A stretch of DNA of 64,000 nt from CAVVVS01 sp963751355 (lineage in GTDB: Bacteria > Bacteroidota > Ignavibacteria > Ignavibacteriales > Ignavibacteriaceae). The stretch covers positions 24,087-88,086 of the forward strand of contig CAVVVS010000074.1 of NCBI GenBank assembly GCA_963751355.1, read 5' to 3'. A program made the position numbers and the translations under genes. The notes beneath the pieces were generated by a model. The model ran no database searches, was not told where the DNA came from, and worked only from the letters and a program-made list of their open reading frames with translations. How positions within the stretch are numbered: the stretch's first letter is position 1; the number at the start of each line of letters is the position of its first letter. Shown here one piece after another: positions 52,191 through 62,732 of this stretch.

Positions 52191-54446
52191 ATGAAGTTAA
52201 CAAAAGAGGAAGCATTAGAATATCACAGTCAGGGGAGACGCGGTAAAATTGAAGTGGTTGCTACAAAACCATGTCTGACCTCTAGAGATCTTTCATTAGC
52301 ATACACACCGGGTGTAGCAGTTCCTTGTTTGGAAATAGCAAAAAATGAAGATGATGTTTATAAATATACGGCAAAGGGTAATTTAGTAGCGGTTGTATCG
52401 AATGGAACAGCTGTTTTGGGATTGGGTAATATTGGTCCTTCAGCCGGAAAGCCTGTTATGGAAGGTAAAGGTGTTTTATTCAAACGGTTTGCGGATATTG
52501 ACGTTTTTGATATTGAATTAAAGAGTAATGATTCACAGGAAATAATAAAGGCTGTTCAACTTTTGGAACCGACTTTCGGCGGTATCAACTTAGAGGATAT
52601 TAAGGCGCCTGAATGCTTTGAAATTGAAGAAACATTAAGAGAGACAATGAATATCCCCGTCTTTCATGATGATCAGCACGGAACTGCGATTATTTCTTGT
52701 GCTGCGTTAATAAACGCTGCTAAAATTGCGGGGAAGAAATTATCGGAGATTAAGATTGTAGTTAACGGTGCCGGAGCTGCCTCCATTTCATGTTGTAAGC
52801 TTTACATTGCCGCCGGCGTGAAAAAAGAAAACATTACCATGTACGATTCAAAAGGGTGCTTAAATAAAAAAAGAACAGACTTAAATAAATATAAAATGGA
52901 TTTTGTGAGTGAAAGTGAGTGTTCAACTTTAGCTGAAGGAATTAAGGGTGCCGATGTATTTATCGGTCTGTCTGTCGGCGGTATAGTTACTAAAGATATG
53001 ATAAAAAGTATGGGACCAAATCCGATTGTATTTGCAATGGCAAACCCAGACCCGGAAATAACGTACGAAGATGCAACTTCAGTCAGAGATGATATTATTA
53101 TGGCTACCGGCAGAAGCGATTATCCTAACCAGGTTAATAATGTATTGGGATTCCCGTTTATATTTCGCGGTGCATTAGATGTTCGTGCAACTACTATTAA
53201 TCTCGAAATGAAAATGGCTGCCGTAAAGGCATTAGCTGAATTGGCAAGGGAGAAAGTTCCCGAGTTAGTCTTAAACGCTTACGCTGGAGCTGATTTTACA
53301 TTCGGTAAAGAATATATTATCCCAAAACCTTTTGATCCCCGGGTTCTTTGGCATGTTGCACCCGCAGTTGCAAAAGCAGCTACCGAAACCGGAGTAGCAA
53401 GGGTTAATATTGAAAATTGGGAAGTATATATAGAAGAATTAAAAGAAAGACTCGGCTTTTCCAAGGAAGTAATTAGGGTGATGATTCATAAAGCTCAAAA
53501 AAATCCACGTAAAGTAGTTTATCCTGAAGGAGAAGAAGAGAAAATTATCCGGGCAGCTCACTCCGTGTTTAATGATAATATTGCCAAACCTATTCTTTTG
53601 GGTGATAAAAATATAATTAATAAAATTGTAGATGAACTGGGATACAATTCGGATAAATTTGAAATTGTTGATCCGGTTTCATCGGATAAATATAAAGCTT
53701 ATTCCGAAAAATTTTACGAGAACAGAAAAAGAAAAGGTGCAACTCTAAGAGAAGCAAAGCAATTGATGAAAGATTCAATTTACTTTGGTTCTATGATGGT
53801 AAAGGAGGGAGATGCCGATGCATTAATCAGCGGTTTAACTACACACTATCCAAATACAATTAAGCCGGCTTTACAGTGTGTAGGGGTGAAAGAAGGATTA
53901 AAAATTGTATCCGGTCTTTATATAGTTGTTACTAAAAAGGATGTTTACTTTTTTGCAGACACAACGGTTAATGTTGATCCAACCCCTGAAGAACTGGCTG
54001 AAATTGCTATTTCAACAGCCGATACTGTCCAGAGGTTTGATATAGTTCCTAAGGTTGCAATGCTTTCTTTCAGCAATTTCGGCAGTGCTAAATATCCGCA
54101 GTCGTTAAAAGTTAAAAAAGCTGTTGAAATAGTAAAAAATATTCGTCCCGATCTTATAGTTGAAGGTGAAATGCAAGCCGATACCGCTGTTGTTCCGCAA
54201 ATTATCGAAAAAGACTTCCCCTTTAGTGCATTGAAGGGAAGGGCGAATGTATTAATATTCCCTGATCTTAATTCAGGTAATATAGCCTATAAACTTATGG
54301 CAAGAATAGGCGAGTCAAGTGTTATAGGTCCCATTTTAATGGGAATGAAAAAGCCGATTCACATTCTTCAAAGAGGTGCGACAGTTGAGGATATTATCAA
54401 CATGACGGCTATAGCAGTGGTGGAAGCAAATCATAAAGAAAAATAA
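52191..54446 (+). CDS. maeB: NADP-dependent malic enzyme with phosphotransacetylase-like domain
   Basis: 751 aa. The N-terminal malic domain (~1-165, SLAYTPGVAVPC, GNIGPSAGKPVMEGK, FDIELKSND) and the NAD-binding domain (~166-410, FHDDQHGTAI, VVNGAGAASISCC) decarboxylate malate to pyruvate with NADP reduction. The C-terminal ~320 residues form a Pta-like domain (VVYPEGEEEKI, TTHYPNTIKP, FPDLNSGNIAYKL) that is regulatory in MaeB. ATG 52191 has AGGAG at good spacing. NfnA starts 15 bases after the stop, suggesting joint NADPH-linked metabolism. Confidence 0.95.
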   Translation: MKLTKEEALEYHSQGRRGKIEVVATKPCLTSRDLSLAYTPGVAVPCLEIAKNEDDVYKYTAKGNLVAVVSNGTAVLGLGNIGPSAGKPVMEGKGVLFKRFADIDVFDIELKSNDSQEIIKAVQLLEPTFGGINLEDIKAPECFEIEETLRETMNIPVFHDDQHGTAIISCAALINAAKIAGKKLSEIKIVVNGAGAASISCCKLYIAAGVKKENITMYDSKGCLNKKRTDLNKYKMDFVSESECSTLAEGIKGADVFIGLSVGGIVTKDMIKSMGPNPIVFAMANPDPEITYEDATSVRDDIIMATGRSDYPNQVNNVLGFPFIFRGALDVRATTINLEMKMAAVKALAELAREKVPELVLNAYAGADFTFGKEYIIPKPFDPRVLWHVAPAVAKAATETGVARVNIENWEVYIEELKERLGFSKEVIRVMIHKAQKNPRKVVYPEGEEEKIIRAAHSVFNDNIAKPILLGDKNIINKIVDELGYNSDKFEIVDPVSSDKYKAYSEKFYENRKRKGATLREAKQLMKDSIYFGSMMVKEGDADALISGLTTHYPNTIKPALQCVGVKEGLKIVSGLYIVVTKKDVYFFADTTVNVDPTPEELAEIAISTADTVQRFDIVPKVAMLSFSNFGSAKYPQSLKVKKAVEIVKNIRPDLIVEGEMQADTAVVPQIIEKDFPFSALKGRANVLIFPDLNSGNIAYKLMARIGESSVIGPILMGMKKPIHILQRGATVEDIINMTAIAVVEANHKEK

Positions 54447-54461
54447 AACGGTAATGAAAAA

Positions 54462-55316
54462 ATGTACAAAATAGTATCAGCTAAATTTCTGGCTCCAAAT
54501 GTTAAAAGGTTCGAAATAGAAGCACCCAAAATTGCTTCAAAGAGAAAAGCAGGGCAATTTGTAATTATTCGTATCAGCGACAACGGGGAACGAATTCCTC
54601 TTACCATAGCAGATTCGGATATTGAGAAAGGAACCATCACCATAATTGTTCAAGGAATAGGTAAGACAACGACTTCATTAAATGAAATGGAAGAAGGAGA
54701 TTATATTCGCGATGTTGTCGGTCCTTTAGGTAAATCCTCTCATATAGAAAATTTTGGGGTTGCCGTAAGTATAGGAGGCGGAGTTGGAACTGCAATTGCC
54801 TATCCCACTGCCGTCGCGTTAAAAAATGCCGGTAACTATACCATTTCTATTGTTGGGGGAAGATCCAAAGAATATGTAATTCTTGAGAATGAAATGCATT
54901 CGGTTTGCGATGAAGTATATGTTACAACCGATGACGGAAGCTATGGATATCACGGATTTGTGACCGAAAAATTGAATGATTTAATAAATGGAAAGCGAAA
55001 AATCGATTTTGTTCTTGCAATCGGTCCTATCCCGATGATGAAAGCAGTAGCCGAAGTTACACGGAAGCATAAAATAAAAACCGTAGTGAGTCTCAACCCG
55101 ATTATGGTTGACGGTACTGGAATGTGCGGGGGGTGTCGTGCAATTGTAGATAATAAAACCGTCTTTGTCTGTGTGGATGGTCCTGAATTTGATGCTCATA
55201 AAGTTGACTTTGAAACTCTTGCTAGAAGAAATAGAACATACAAAGCGGATGAAGAAAAAACATTACAAAATTATCTATGTAAGAGTGAAGAAGCATTATT
55301 AAAAGAAAAAGTATAA
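54462..55316 (+). CDS. nfnA: NfnA: ferredoxin-NADP reductase subunit alpha
   Basis: 284 aa member of the PyrK-like, sulfide dehydrogenase-like flavoprotein family. FAD site RKAGQFVIIRISDNGERIPLTIAD, NAD site VSIGGGVGTAIAYPTAVALK, and a [2Fe-2S] motif with GTGMCGGCRAI and VFVCVDGPEFDA. With NfnB it forms the NADH-dependent ferredoxin:NADP+ oxidoreductase that balances NADH, NADPH and reduced ferredoxin by flavin bifurcation. The nfnB gene follows after 34 bases and maeB precedes. Confidence 0.93.
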   Translation: MYKIVSAKFLAPNVKRFEIEAPKIASKRKAGQFVIIRISDNGERIPLTIADSDIEKGTITIIVQGIGKTTTSLNEMEEGDYIRDVVGPLGKSSHIENFGVAVSIGGGVGTAIAYPTAVALKNAGNYTISIVGGRSKEYVILENEMHSVCDEVYVTTDDGSYGYHGFVTEKLNDLINGKRKIDFVLAIGPIPMMKAVAEVTRKHKIKTVVSLNPIMVDGTGMCGGCRAIVDNKTVFVCVDGPEFDAHKVDFETLARRNRTYKADEEKTLQNYLCKSEEALLKEKV

Positions 55317-55350
55317 ACTGAAATATTAATATGTAGTCCGGAGTTTGTAA

Positions 55351-56766
55351 ATGCCGAAACTTTCAAATAAAGAAAGAATGAAAATTATTCGTCAAGCGAT
55401 GCCTGAACAGGATAGCGAAAAAAGAAGATCTAATTTTTCTGAAGTAAATTTAGGATTTACCGAAGAATTGGCTAAGATGGAGGCGTTAAGATGCATCCAA
55501 TGTCCAAAGCCTACCTGTGTTGCCGGATGTCCGGTAGGTGTAAAAATTAGTGACTTTGTATCACTTATTTCCGAAGGTGATTACTTAGGTGCAGCGGCAA
55601 AGATAAAAGAAGATAATATATTACCCGCAGTTTGCGGGCGGGTATGTCCGCAGGAAGAACAATGTGAAGCGAGTTGTGTAGTAGGTAAAAAGAATGAGCC
55701 GGTAGCTATCGGTAGATTGGAACGATTTGTTGCCGACTTTGAAAGGAATACTGTTGGGATTAGAACTCCGGAAATAAAACCTAAAACAGGTAAAAAAATC
55801 GGTATTATCGGCAGTGGTCCGGCGGGATTAAGCTGTGCCGGCGATTTAATACAGATGGGGCATGATGTAACAGTTTTTGAGGCACTCCATGAACTTGGAG
55901 GCGTGCTAATTTACGGTATCCCGGAATTTCGACTTCCTAAAGAAATTGTAAAAGCCGAAGTTGAAGCACTTGAAAATTTAGGTGTAGAGTTCAAAACAAA
56001 TGCAGTTATAGGGTTTACAGATACGATTGATGAATTGCTCAATGAAGGATACGATTCAATTTTTATTGCTGTTGGTGCCGGACTCCCTTATTTTTTAAAT
56101 ATACCGGGTGAAAATTTAAATGGTGTCTATTCCGCTAACGAATTTCTCACAAGAGTAAATTTAATGAAGGCTTATAAATTCCCGGATTACGATACACCGG
56201 TGTTTCACTGCAGCGGGAAGAATGTTGCTGTTTTCGGCGGCGGCAATACCGCCATGGATGCCGTTAGAACTGCTAAACGACTGGGTGCGAAAAATGCTTA
56301 TATTATTTACAGAAGATCCGATGTTGAAATGCCTGCACGTAAAGAAGAAATTCACCATGCGAAGGAAGAAGGGATAGAATTTGTATTTCTTTCAAATCCC
56401 GTAGAATTTATCGGCGATAAAGAAGGCTGGTTGAAAGCTGTTAAACTTCAAAAGATGGAACTTGGAGAACCCGATGCTTCCGGTAGAAGGAGACCCGTTC
56501 CTATTCAAGGTTCGGAATACATTTTGGATATCGATATGACTGTAATCGCAATCGGTAACGGTTCGAATCCTATTATTCAAAGAACAACTCCAGATCTAAA
56601 ATATAACAAATGGGGGAATATACTAGTTGATGAAGAGACAATGAGAACAAGTAAAGAAGGAGTATTTGCAGGCGGGGATATTGTAAGCGGTGGAGCTACT
56701 GTTATTTTGGCAATGGGTGCAGGCAGAAAAGCGGCAAAAGCAATAAACGGATATTTAAATAATTAA
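55351..56766 (+). CDS. nfnB: NfnB: glutamate synthase-type flavoprotein subunit
   Basis: 471 aa. N-terminal Fe-S region (MEALRCIQCPKPTCVAGCP and CGRVCPQEEQCEASC) for two [4Fe-4S] clusters, then two dinucleotide-binding domains: GIIGSGPAGLSCAGDL for FAD and VAVFGGGNTAMDA for NADPH, with AIGNGSNPI and GGDIVSGGATVILAM near the end. Homotetrameric glutamate synthase small-subunit proteins look alike; the adjacency to nfnA and the absence of a large gltB favour NfnB. Likely an operon maeB-nfnA-nfnB. Confidence 0.93.
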   Translation: MPKLSNKERMKIIRQAMPEQDSEKRRSNFSEVNLGFTEELAKMEALRCIQCPKPTCVAGCPVGVKISDFVSLISEGDYLGAAAKIKEDNILPAVCGRVCPQEEQCEASCVVGKKNEPVAIGRLERFVADFERNTVGIRTPEIKPKTGKKIGIIGSGPAGLSCAGDLIQMGHDVTVFEALHELGGVLIYGIPEFRLPKEIVKAEVEALENLGVEFKTNAVIGFTDTIDELLNEGYDSIFIAVGAGLPYFLNIPGENLNGVYSANEFLTRVNLMKAYKFPDYDTPVFHCSGKNVAVFGGGNTAMDAVRTAKRLGAKNAYIIYRRSDVEMPARKEEIHHAKEEGIEFVFLSNPVEFIGDKEGWLKAVKLQKMELGEPDASGRRRPVPIQGSEYILDIDMTVIAIGNGSNPIIQRTTPDLKYNKWGNILVDEETMRTSKEGVFAGGDIVSGGATVILAMGAGRKAAKAINGYLNN

Positions 56767-56864
56767 AACTTTTGAATCGCTGTAACTGAAATTATCCATT
56801 AGTCATTTAATTGGTTTTTCGATAATTAATTTTTTATATTTTCATCAGTTGAAAAGGGGAGTTG

Positions 56865-58211
56865 ATGAAGTTTACCTCTATAGGGCATTTCCTGATTGTG
56901 CTTGTTTTATTGTGCTTTGGCGAAAACACTTTCGCACAACAATCAAGAGATACGCTATATCTAACTCTTGATGATGCTATTTCAAAAGCACTCGAAAATA
57001 ACTGGGATATTCGAATAGCAAATGAGGAAATTAAAAAATCTCATGAGCAAATTAATGAAGCATATGCTAATGCTTTTCCAAGATTAGATTTTAGTGGTCA
57101 GTATGTCAGAAATATTAAACTTCCTGTCCTTTTTATTCCTCCAAACACCCCCTTTAATCCGTCATCTCAAACCCAAACATTCGAACTAGGATCGCAAAAT
57201 AGTTATATAGGAAGTTTAACATTATCGCAGGTCATCTTTAGCAAAAAAGTTAATACTGCTATAAAAATTGCTTCGGAATATTCACAGTTTTCCGAAATCG
57301 GAAGCGAAGCTGCAAAGCAGCAGATAATTTTAAATGTGAAAAAAACATTTTACAGTATTCTTCTTATGGAGGAATTAGTTAAAGTTAGTGAAAAAAGTTA
57401 TGAGGCTGCAAAAGCAAATTATGAAAATGTTGAAAAATTATATAAACAAGGTGTTGCCTCGGAGTATGATCTGCTTCGTTCAGAGGTACAATTGGCTAAT
57501 TCGCAGCCGATGCTGATCCAATCGGAAAATAATTTAAAATTGACAAAATCTTCATTAAAAAATATTTTAGCTATAGATATTAACCAGCCCATAGAAGTCA
57601 AAGGTAAATTTATTTTTGAGGAGGTTTCACGCGAAATCCTTGAGGAATTAAGCCAGTCGGCAGTAAAGAAAAATGCTATTGTACGGCAGTTGTCTATTCA
57701 AGCATCGTTACTGGATAAAAATATTTCAATTGAAAGAGCGGATTATTTCCCAACACTTTCGCTTTTCGGGCAGTATCAATATCAAACTCAATCCAACGAT
57801 TTTCGGATAAAAGATTACAAGTGGGTACAGACTTTTATGGTTGGTTTACAACTCACTTACACATTGTTCGATGGTTTCAGTCGAAATGCACGTATTGAAC
57901 AGGCTGTTATCGATAAAGAAAAAGTCGAGTTAAACAAGCAAAAGATTACGGAAGGTTTGAAGGTCCAGGTACAGCAAGCCCGTATGAAGATGGGGGAGGC
58001 AAAAAAGAGAATAGCTGCACAGGGGAAAAGTTTACAGCAAGCTGAAAAAGCTATGAATATTGCCGAAACAAGATATAAAAGCGGTGTGGGAACTCAACTG
58101 GAAATAATAGATACTCAAGCCGCATTAACATTTGCAAGGACAAATTATTCCCAGGCTATCTATGATTATTTAATTGCTAAATCCGATTGGGAATATGCCG
58201 TAAGCGAATGA
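56865..58211 (+). CDS. TolC-family outer-membrane efflux protein
   Basis: 448 aa from ATG 56865 behind AGGGGAG; an in-frame TTG sits 3 bases upstream. Signal peptide to about residue 25 (...TFAQ). Two repeats of the OEP fold follow, each with long coiled-coil helices (LTLDDAISKALENNWDIRIA, VSEKSYEAAKANYENVEKLYKQGVAS, EKAMNIAETRYKSGVGTQLEIIDTQAAL in parts). It forms the outer-membrane channel for the RND pump encoded downstream. Start of the efflux operon. Confidence 0.9.
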   Translation: MKFTSIGHFLIVLVLLCFGENTFAQQSRDTLYLTLDDAISKALENNWDIRIANEEIKKSHEQINEAYANAFPRLDFSGQYVRNIKLPVLFIPPNTPFNPSSQTQTFELGSQNSYIGSLTLSQVIFSKKVNTAIKIASEYSQFSEIGSEAAKQQIILNVKKTFYSILLMEELVKVSEKSYEAAKANYENVEKLYKQGVASEYDLLRSEVQLANSQPMLIQSENNLKLTKSSLKNILAIDINQPIEVKGKFIFEEVSREILEELSQSAVKKNAIVRQLSIQASLLDKNISIERADYFPTLSLFGQYQYQTQSNDFRIKDYKWVQTFMVGLQLTYTLFDGFSRNARIEQAVIDKEKVELNKQKITEGLKVQVQQARMKMGEAKKRIAAQGKSLQQAEKAMNIAETRYKSGVGTQLEIIDTQAALTFARTNYSQAIYDYLIAKSDWEYAVSE

Positions 58212-58445
58212 TATTAAAAATATAAAAACTATGTAAACAAAACCGGAAGAAAGTCTTTATAAAGCAAATCATCTATCTTTCACATAGTGTATGTTTCATT
58301 GATGCCGGCTGAAATAATATAGGTTCTAATATGTGTGATCTTGATATTCAATTATTGCGATGGATAAAATGATGAAATGCTATGTATGACATTTTTTAGA
58401 GTACAAAAAATTAGTGTATAAATTTTATAAGGATAAATAATAAAA

Positions 58446-59507
58446 ATGAAAAATAAAGTATATAATAAATCATTATTGTTTACCTTATTTATTTCTGTGG
58501 TTGTTGTGTTTAATATTAACTGCGGTAAGCAGGAAGGTAAAACCAAAACAGTAAAAAATGTGACCGAACTCGATACTATCCCGGTAAAAGTAGCCAGAGT
58601 AGAATTAAAAGATATTAAATTGGAAAAAGTTTTTACCGGATCTCTTGAAGGCGAAGAGCAGGCAAATATAGTTTCTAAAATTCCCGAACGTATTGTGAAA
58701 ATAAATGCCCGTGTAGGTCAGCATGTAAACAGCGGTGAAATTCTATTGGTACTTGACAAATCAGGTGCTTCCTCACAATATTTTCAAGCACAAGCAGGTT
58801 TTAAGAATGCTGAAAAAGATCTTAACAGGATGAAAGCACTATATGAAGCGGGGGCAATTTCACAGCAGATGCTCGACGGTACTCAAACCGCGTATGATAT
58901 TTCGAAAGCGAATTTTGAAGCTGCAAAAGCAACTGTTGAATTAGTTGCACCGATCAGCGGCATAGTTACTTCGGTTAATGTAAATATCGGAGATTTAGCA
59001 CAACCCGGTATTGTGCTTTCTACGATTGCCAGTATTAATAATATGAAAATATTATTTGATGCGGGTGAAAGCGATATTCAGAAATTTGCAATCGGGCAGC
59101 CTGCCGAAATTTATTCTGAGCTTAAACCGGAATTAGTTCGGAAAGGACGAATATTCCAAATTTCCAAGTCAGCTGAAGTTGTTTCGCGCAGCTTTGAAAT
59201 AAAAGCCTCTTTCCGTAATGCCGAAGGCAATTGGTTCAAACCCGGAATGTTCTGCAGGGTAAGAGTAATTTTAATGAATAAGCAAAATGTGCTGCTTGTT
59301 CCAAGTGCTGCAATAACAAACATAAATAACACCGCCAGTGTTTTCGTTGTTAACAATGGCAGAGCATATTTCAAAAATATCCAAGTCGGGATAACCAACG
59401 GTACTAATACGGAAATAATAAACGGACTTAAAGAAGGCGAAACCGTAGTGACGCTCGGAATGAATAATCTAAAAAACGGGACAGTTGTATATGTTTCAGA
59501 TATGTAA
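58446..59507 (+). CDS. RND periplasmic adaptor (AcrA/MexA-like) lipoprotein
   Basis: 353 aa. Lipoprotein signal with Cys in FNINCGK, then the membrane-fusion architecture: lipoyl half-domains (SKIPERIVKINARVGQHVNSGEILLVLD and VELVAPISGIVTSVNVNIGDL in parts), an alpha-helical hairpin (QAGFKNAEKDLNRMKALYEAGAISQQML), and a beta-barrel and membrane-proximal end. It bridges the inner-membrane pump and TolC. Between tolC (235 bases upstream) and the pump gene (50 bases downstream). Confidence 0.93.
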   Translation: MKNKVYNKSLLFTLFISVVVVFNINCGKQEGKTKTVKNVTELDTIPVKVARVELKDIKLEKVFTGSLEGEEQANIVSKIPERIVKINARVGQHVNSGEILLVLDKSGASSQYFQAQAGFKNAEKDLNRMKALYEAGAISQQMLDGTQTAYDISKANFEAAKATVELVAPISGIVTSVNVNIGDLAQPGIVLSTIASINNMKILFDAGESDIQKFAIGQPAEIYSELKPELVRKGRIFQISKSAEVVSRSFEIKASFRNAEGNWFKPGMFCRVRVILMNKQNVLLVPSAAITNINNTASVFVVNNGRAYFKNIQVGITNGTNTEIINGLKEGETVVTLGMNNLKNGTVVYVSDM

Positions 59508-59556
59508 TGTTCTTATTATTCATCAAAAAATTAAATGAGAAAAATCAGGTAAACAT

Positions 59557-62500
59557 ATGAAACTAGCCGATGTATCAATTAAGCGTCCTGTCTTTGCCAC
59601 GATGATGATAATGGCGCTGATAGTACTTGGATTATTCTCTTACTTAAAACTGAATGTAGACCTTTATCCGAATGTTGATATTCCTTTTGTTGTGGTTACG
59701 GCTATATTACCCGGCGCCGGACCGGAACAGATAGAGACTGAAGTAACAAAAAAGTTAGAAGAAGCTGTTAATCCTGTTGAAGGTGTTGACTATATTCAAT
59801 CGAGATCGCAGGAGGGAGTTTCAATTGTTATTATAGCTTTTAAACTTGAGATCGACGGAAAAACTGCAGCCCAGGATGTACGAGAAAAGATAGCGGCGAT
59901 CAGAGCAGATTTACCTAAAGAATTGGAAGAACCGGTAATTCAAAGATATGATCCGGCAAGTTTACCTATCATGTCGTTAACGGTTTCAGGCAACCGCTTA
60001 CCCAAAGAAATAACGACTTTCACAAAAAATGAAATAAAAAAGAGACTGGAAAATATCCCCGGTGTAGGTTCCGTTGATCTTGTGGGAGGTGCTGAAAGAG
60101 AAATTGAAATACAAGTTGATGCCTCAAGATTACAAGCATACAATTTATCTATTCAAGATGTAATTCAAAGTGTCGGAGCGGCTAATGTAGAAATTCCCGG
60201 CGGAAATTTAATTGAAGGTTCAAGACAATTACTTCTTAGAACAAGAGGAAAATTTAAGAGTATTTCGGATTTCGAAAAAGTTATTGTAGCTACTCCTAAA
60301 GGAAAAACGGTTTACCTTTCCGATGTAGCTAAGGTTGTTGACGGGATAAAAGAGCAGACAAGTTTTACCCAAGTAAATGGTAAAACTGCGGTAGGTCTTA
60401 ATATTATTAAGCAGTCGGGCAGTAATACAGTTAAAGTTGCAGAAGAAGTAAAAAAACAAATAGCAAAATTAGAAAAAACTCTCCCTACGGATATTCAAGT
60501 TTACATTGCTCAGGACAATAGTGTTTTTATAGAGGATTCTGTGAATGACGTTTTATTCGATATACTATATGGCGGATTGCTTGCTGTAATTGTGATTTAT
60601 TTATTTTTAGCAAACTTCAGAGCTACTGTAATAAGCGCTCTTGCACTTCCTTCTTCCATTATTGCAAGTTTTATCGTTATGTATGCTCTTAATTTTACCT
60701 TAAACATGATGTCGCTGCTTGCGTTATCACTTGCAGTAGGTTTATTAATTGATGATGCTATTGTTGTTATAGAGAATATCTACAGGCATATGGATCAGGG
60801 TGAAACACCTATGGAAGCCGCGAAATCAGCATCTGAAGAAATCGGATTGGCAGTAATGGCGACAACTTTTACAATCGTTGCAGTATTCGTTCCCGTTGCA
60901 TTTATGCCCGGTATTGTCGGGAGATTTTTCTATCAGTTCGGAATAACTGTTTCGGTTGCGGTTCTTGTTTCATTGTTCGTTGCTTTTACATTAACTCCCA
61001 TGCTCTCTTCCAGATGGCTGAAGAAGGAAGACGAAGCTCTTACGAAGAAAGGAAATTTCCTTAAGAAAATACTATTTTATTTCAACCACTTCTTTTCAAT
61101 TCTCAGCGTAAAATATAAGACCGGGTTAAGCTGGTCATTAAAGCACCGTAAAACGGTTGTATTCGGCTCTATTGTCGTATTTATTTTCAGTTTTATTTTA
61201 ATGGGACTTCTCGGCTCTCAATTTTTTCCGGATAGTGATAAAAATGAATTTAACATTCGGGTAAAAGCAGCGCCCGGCAGTTCATTAGAGCAGACAAAAG
61301 CAATATGTGCCCAAATAGGAAGTATAGTTTCAAAACGCCCTGAGGTAACGACAATTCTTACAACAATCGGCGCCAGCAACGATCCTGTTACTAGAGCCAC
61401 CGTACTGGTCAAATTAGTTAAAAAAGCCGAACGTAAGATTAGTGATAAGCAAATGATGGATGAATTGAGAAACGAATTAAAATACTTGCCCGGCGCAACA
61501 CTCAGCTATACAGTGCAAGGCGGACCCGGAGGTGAAAGTAAGCCTTTAGCAATAAGTGTCCGAGGAGACGACCTGAATAAACTAAAAATATTGGCGGAGA
61601 AAGTTGAAAATATTGTAAAAGCCACTCCCGGTGTAGTTGATGTAGAAAATAGTCTTGAGACGTCGAAGCCTGAAGTAAATTTAAATATTGATCGGGAAAA
61701 AGCCTCGGATCTTGGAGTTAATCCTTATGTTATTGCGTCGTCGGTTAGAGCAATGGTTGATGGTGCTGTGGCGACACAATATCAGGAAGGAGATGAGCAG
61801 TATGATGTTCGAGTGAGACTAAAACAGGAAGATAGGAATAACATAAATACAATATCCTTGCTTTCTGCCAAAAGTAATAAAAAAACTGCCACAGGCGGAG
61901 CGATTCTAATTCCGATTAGCGATGTTGCACAAATCAGCCAAGGTGTTGGTCCATCCCAAATAAACCGTTATGCGCGGCAAAAAGAAATACGCGTTGATGC
62001 TGATCTCTCGGGCATACTCTTAGGTGATGCACTTGCAAAGGTAATGAGTGAAGTAGAGAAACTAAATATTGAACCCGGATACTCAGTCAATGTTGTTGGT
62101 GAAGGTGAAATGCAGGCTGAATCTTTTATAAATATTTTAATTTCCCTTGCTTTGGCTATTGTGTTTGTCTATATCGTTTTGGCAGCTCAATTTGATAGTT
62201 TTGTTCATCCGTTCTCGATAATGTTAGCCTTGCCAATGTCGATAATAGGAGCCGTTTTATTTTTACTAATTTTTGGAAGTTCTCTTTCCGTAATTTCTTT
62301 AATCGGTATAATAATGCTGATGGGATTGGTAACTAAAAACGGAATATTGCTGGTAGATTATACCAACATTTTGAGAGGAAGAGGATTATCACGGTTTGAT
62401 GCATTATTAAAGGCAGGACCCACCAGGCTGCGACCGATTTTGATGACAACTTTTGCAATGATTTTCGGAATGATTCCCGTTGCTCTTGCTCTAGGCGAAG

Positions 62501-62691
62501 GTTCAGAGTTTCGATCCCCGATGGGACAGGCAGTTATCGGGGGATTAATCACCTCTACATTTTTAACACTTTTTATCGTACCGGTGGTTTATGCAATACT
62601 TGATGATCTTTCACCTAAAAGAATTTTCGGTTTTGTATTTAATCTGTTTACTCCAAAGAAAAAAGAATTAGAAGAAGGAATGGCTAAATAA
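59557..62691 (+). CDS. RND efflux pump permease (AcrB/MexB-like, HAE1)
   Basis: 1044 aa, full length. N-terminal SIKRPVFATMMIMALIVLGLF, FYPNVD-type entry region, then two large periplasmic porter domains and 12 membrane helices. The proton-relay pair is in LLIDDAIVVIENI (TM4) and the second-half LMGLVTKNGILLVDYTN supplies the Lys relay. Exports hydrophobic or amphipathic drugs, detergents or metabolites using proton flux. Immediately follows the adaptor gene; forms the tripartite pump with the TolC protein. Confidence 0.96.
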   Translation: MKLADVSIKRPVFATMMIMALIVLGLFSYLKLNVDLYPNVDIPFVVVTAILPGAGPEQIETEVTKKLEEAVNPVEGVDYIQSRSQEGVSIVIIAFKLEIDGKTAAQDVREKIAAIRADLPKELEEPVIQRYDPASLPIMSLTVSGNRLPKEITTFTKNEIKKRLENIPGVGSVDLVGGAEREIEIQVDASRLQAYNLSIQDVIQSVGAANVEIPGGNLIEGSRQLLLRTRGKFKSISDFEKVIVATPKGKTVYLSDVAKVVDGIKEQTSFTQVNGKTAVGLNIIKQSGSNTVKVAEEVKKQIAKLEKTLPTDIQVYIAQDNSVFIEDSVNDVLFDILYGGLLAVIVIYLFLANFRATVISALALPSSIIASFIVMYALNFTLNMMSLLALSLAVGLLIDDAIVVIENIYRHMDQGETPMEAAKSASEEIGLAVMATTFTIVAVFVPVAFMPGIVGRFFYQFGITVSVAVLVSLFVAFTLTPMLSSRWLKKEDEALTKKGNFLKKILFYFNHFFSILSVKYKTGLSWSLKHRKTVVFGSIVVFIFSFILMGLLGSQFFPDSDKNEFNIRVKAAPGSSLEQTKAICAQIGSIVSKRPEVTTILTTIGASNDPVTRATVLVKLVKKAERKISDKQMMDELRNELKYLPGATLSYTVQGGPGGESKPLAISVRGDDLNKLKILAEKVENIVKATPGVVDVENSLETSKPEVNLNIDREKASDLGVNPYVIASSVRAMVDGAVATQYQEGDEQYDVRVRLKQEDRNNINTISLLSAKSNKKTATGGAILIPISDVAQISQGVGPSQINRYARQKEIRVDADLSGILLGDALAKVMSEVEKLNIEPGYSVNVVGEGEMQAESFINILISLALAIVFVYIVLAAQFDSFVHPFSIMLALPMSIIGAVLFLLIFGSSLSVISLIGIIMLMGLVTKNGILLVDYTNILRGRGLSRFDALLKAGPTRLRPILMTTFAMIFGMIPVALALGEGSEFRSPMGQAVIGGLITSTFLTLFIVPVVYAILDDLSPKRIFGFVFNLFTPKKKELEEGMAK

Positions 62692-62732
62692 TTTTTTCCC
62701 GGTAGACAAGTTTTTACTTAAGAGGTGTTGAT

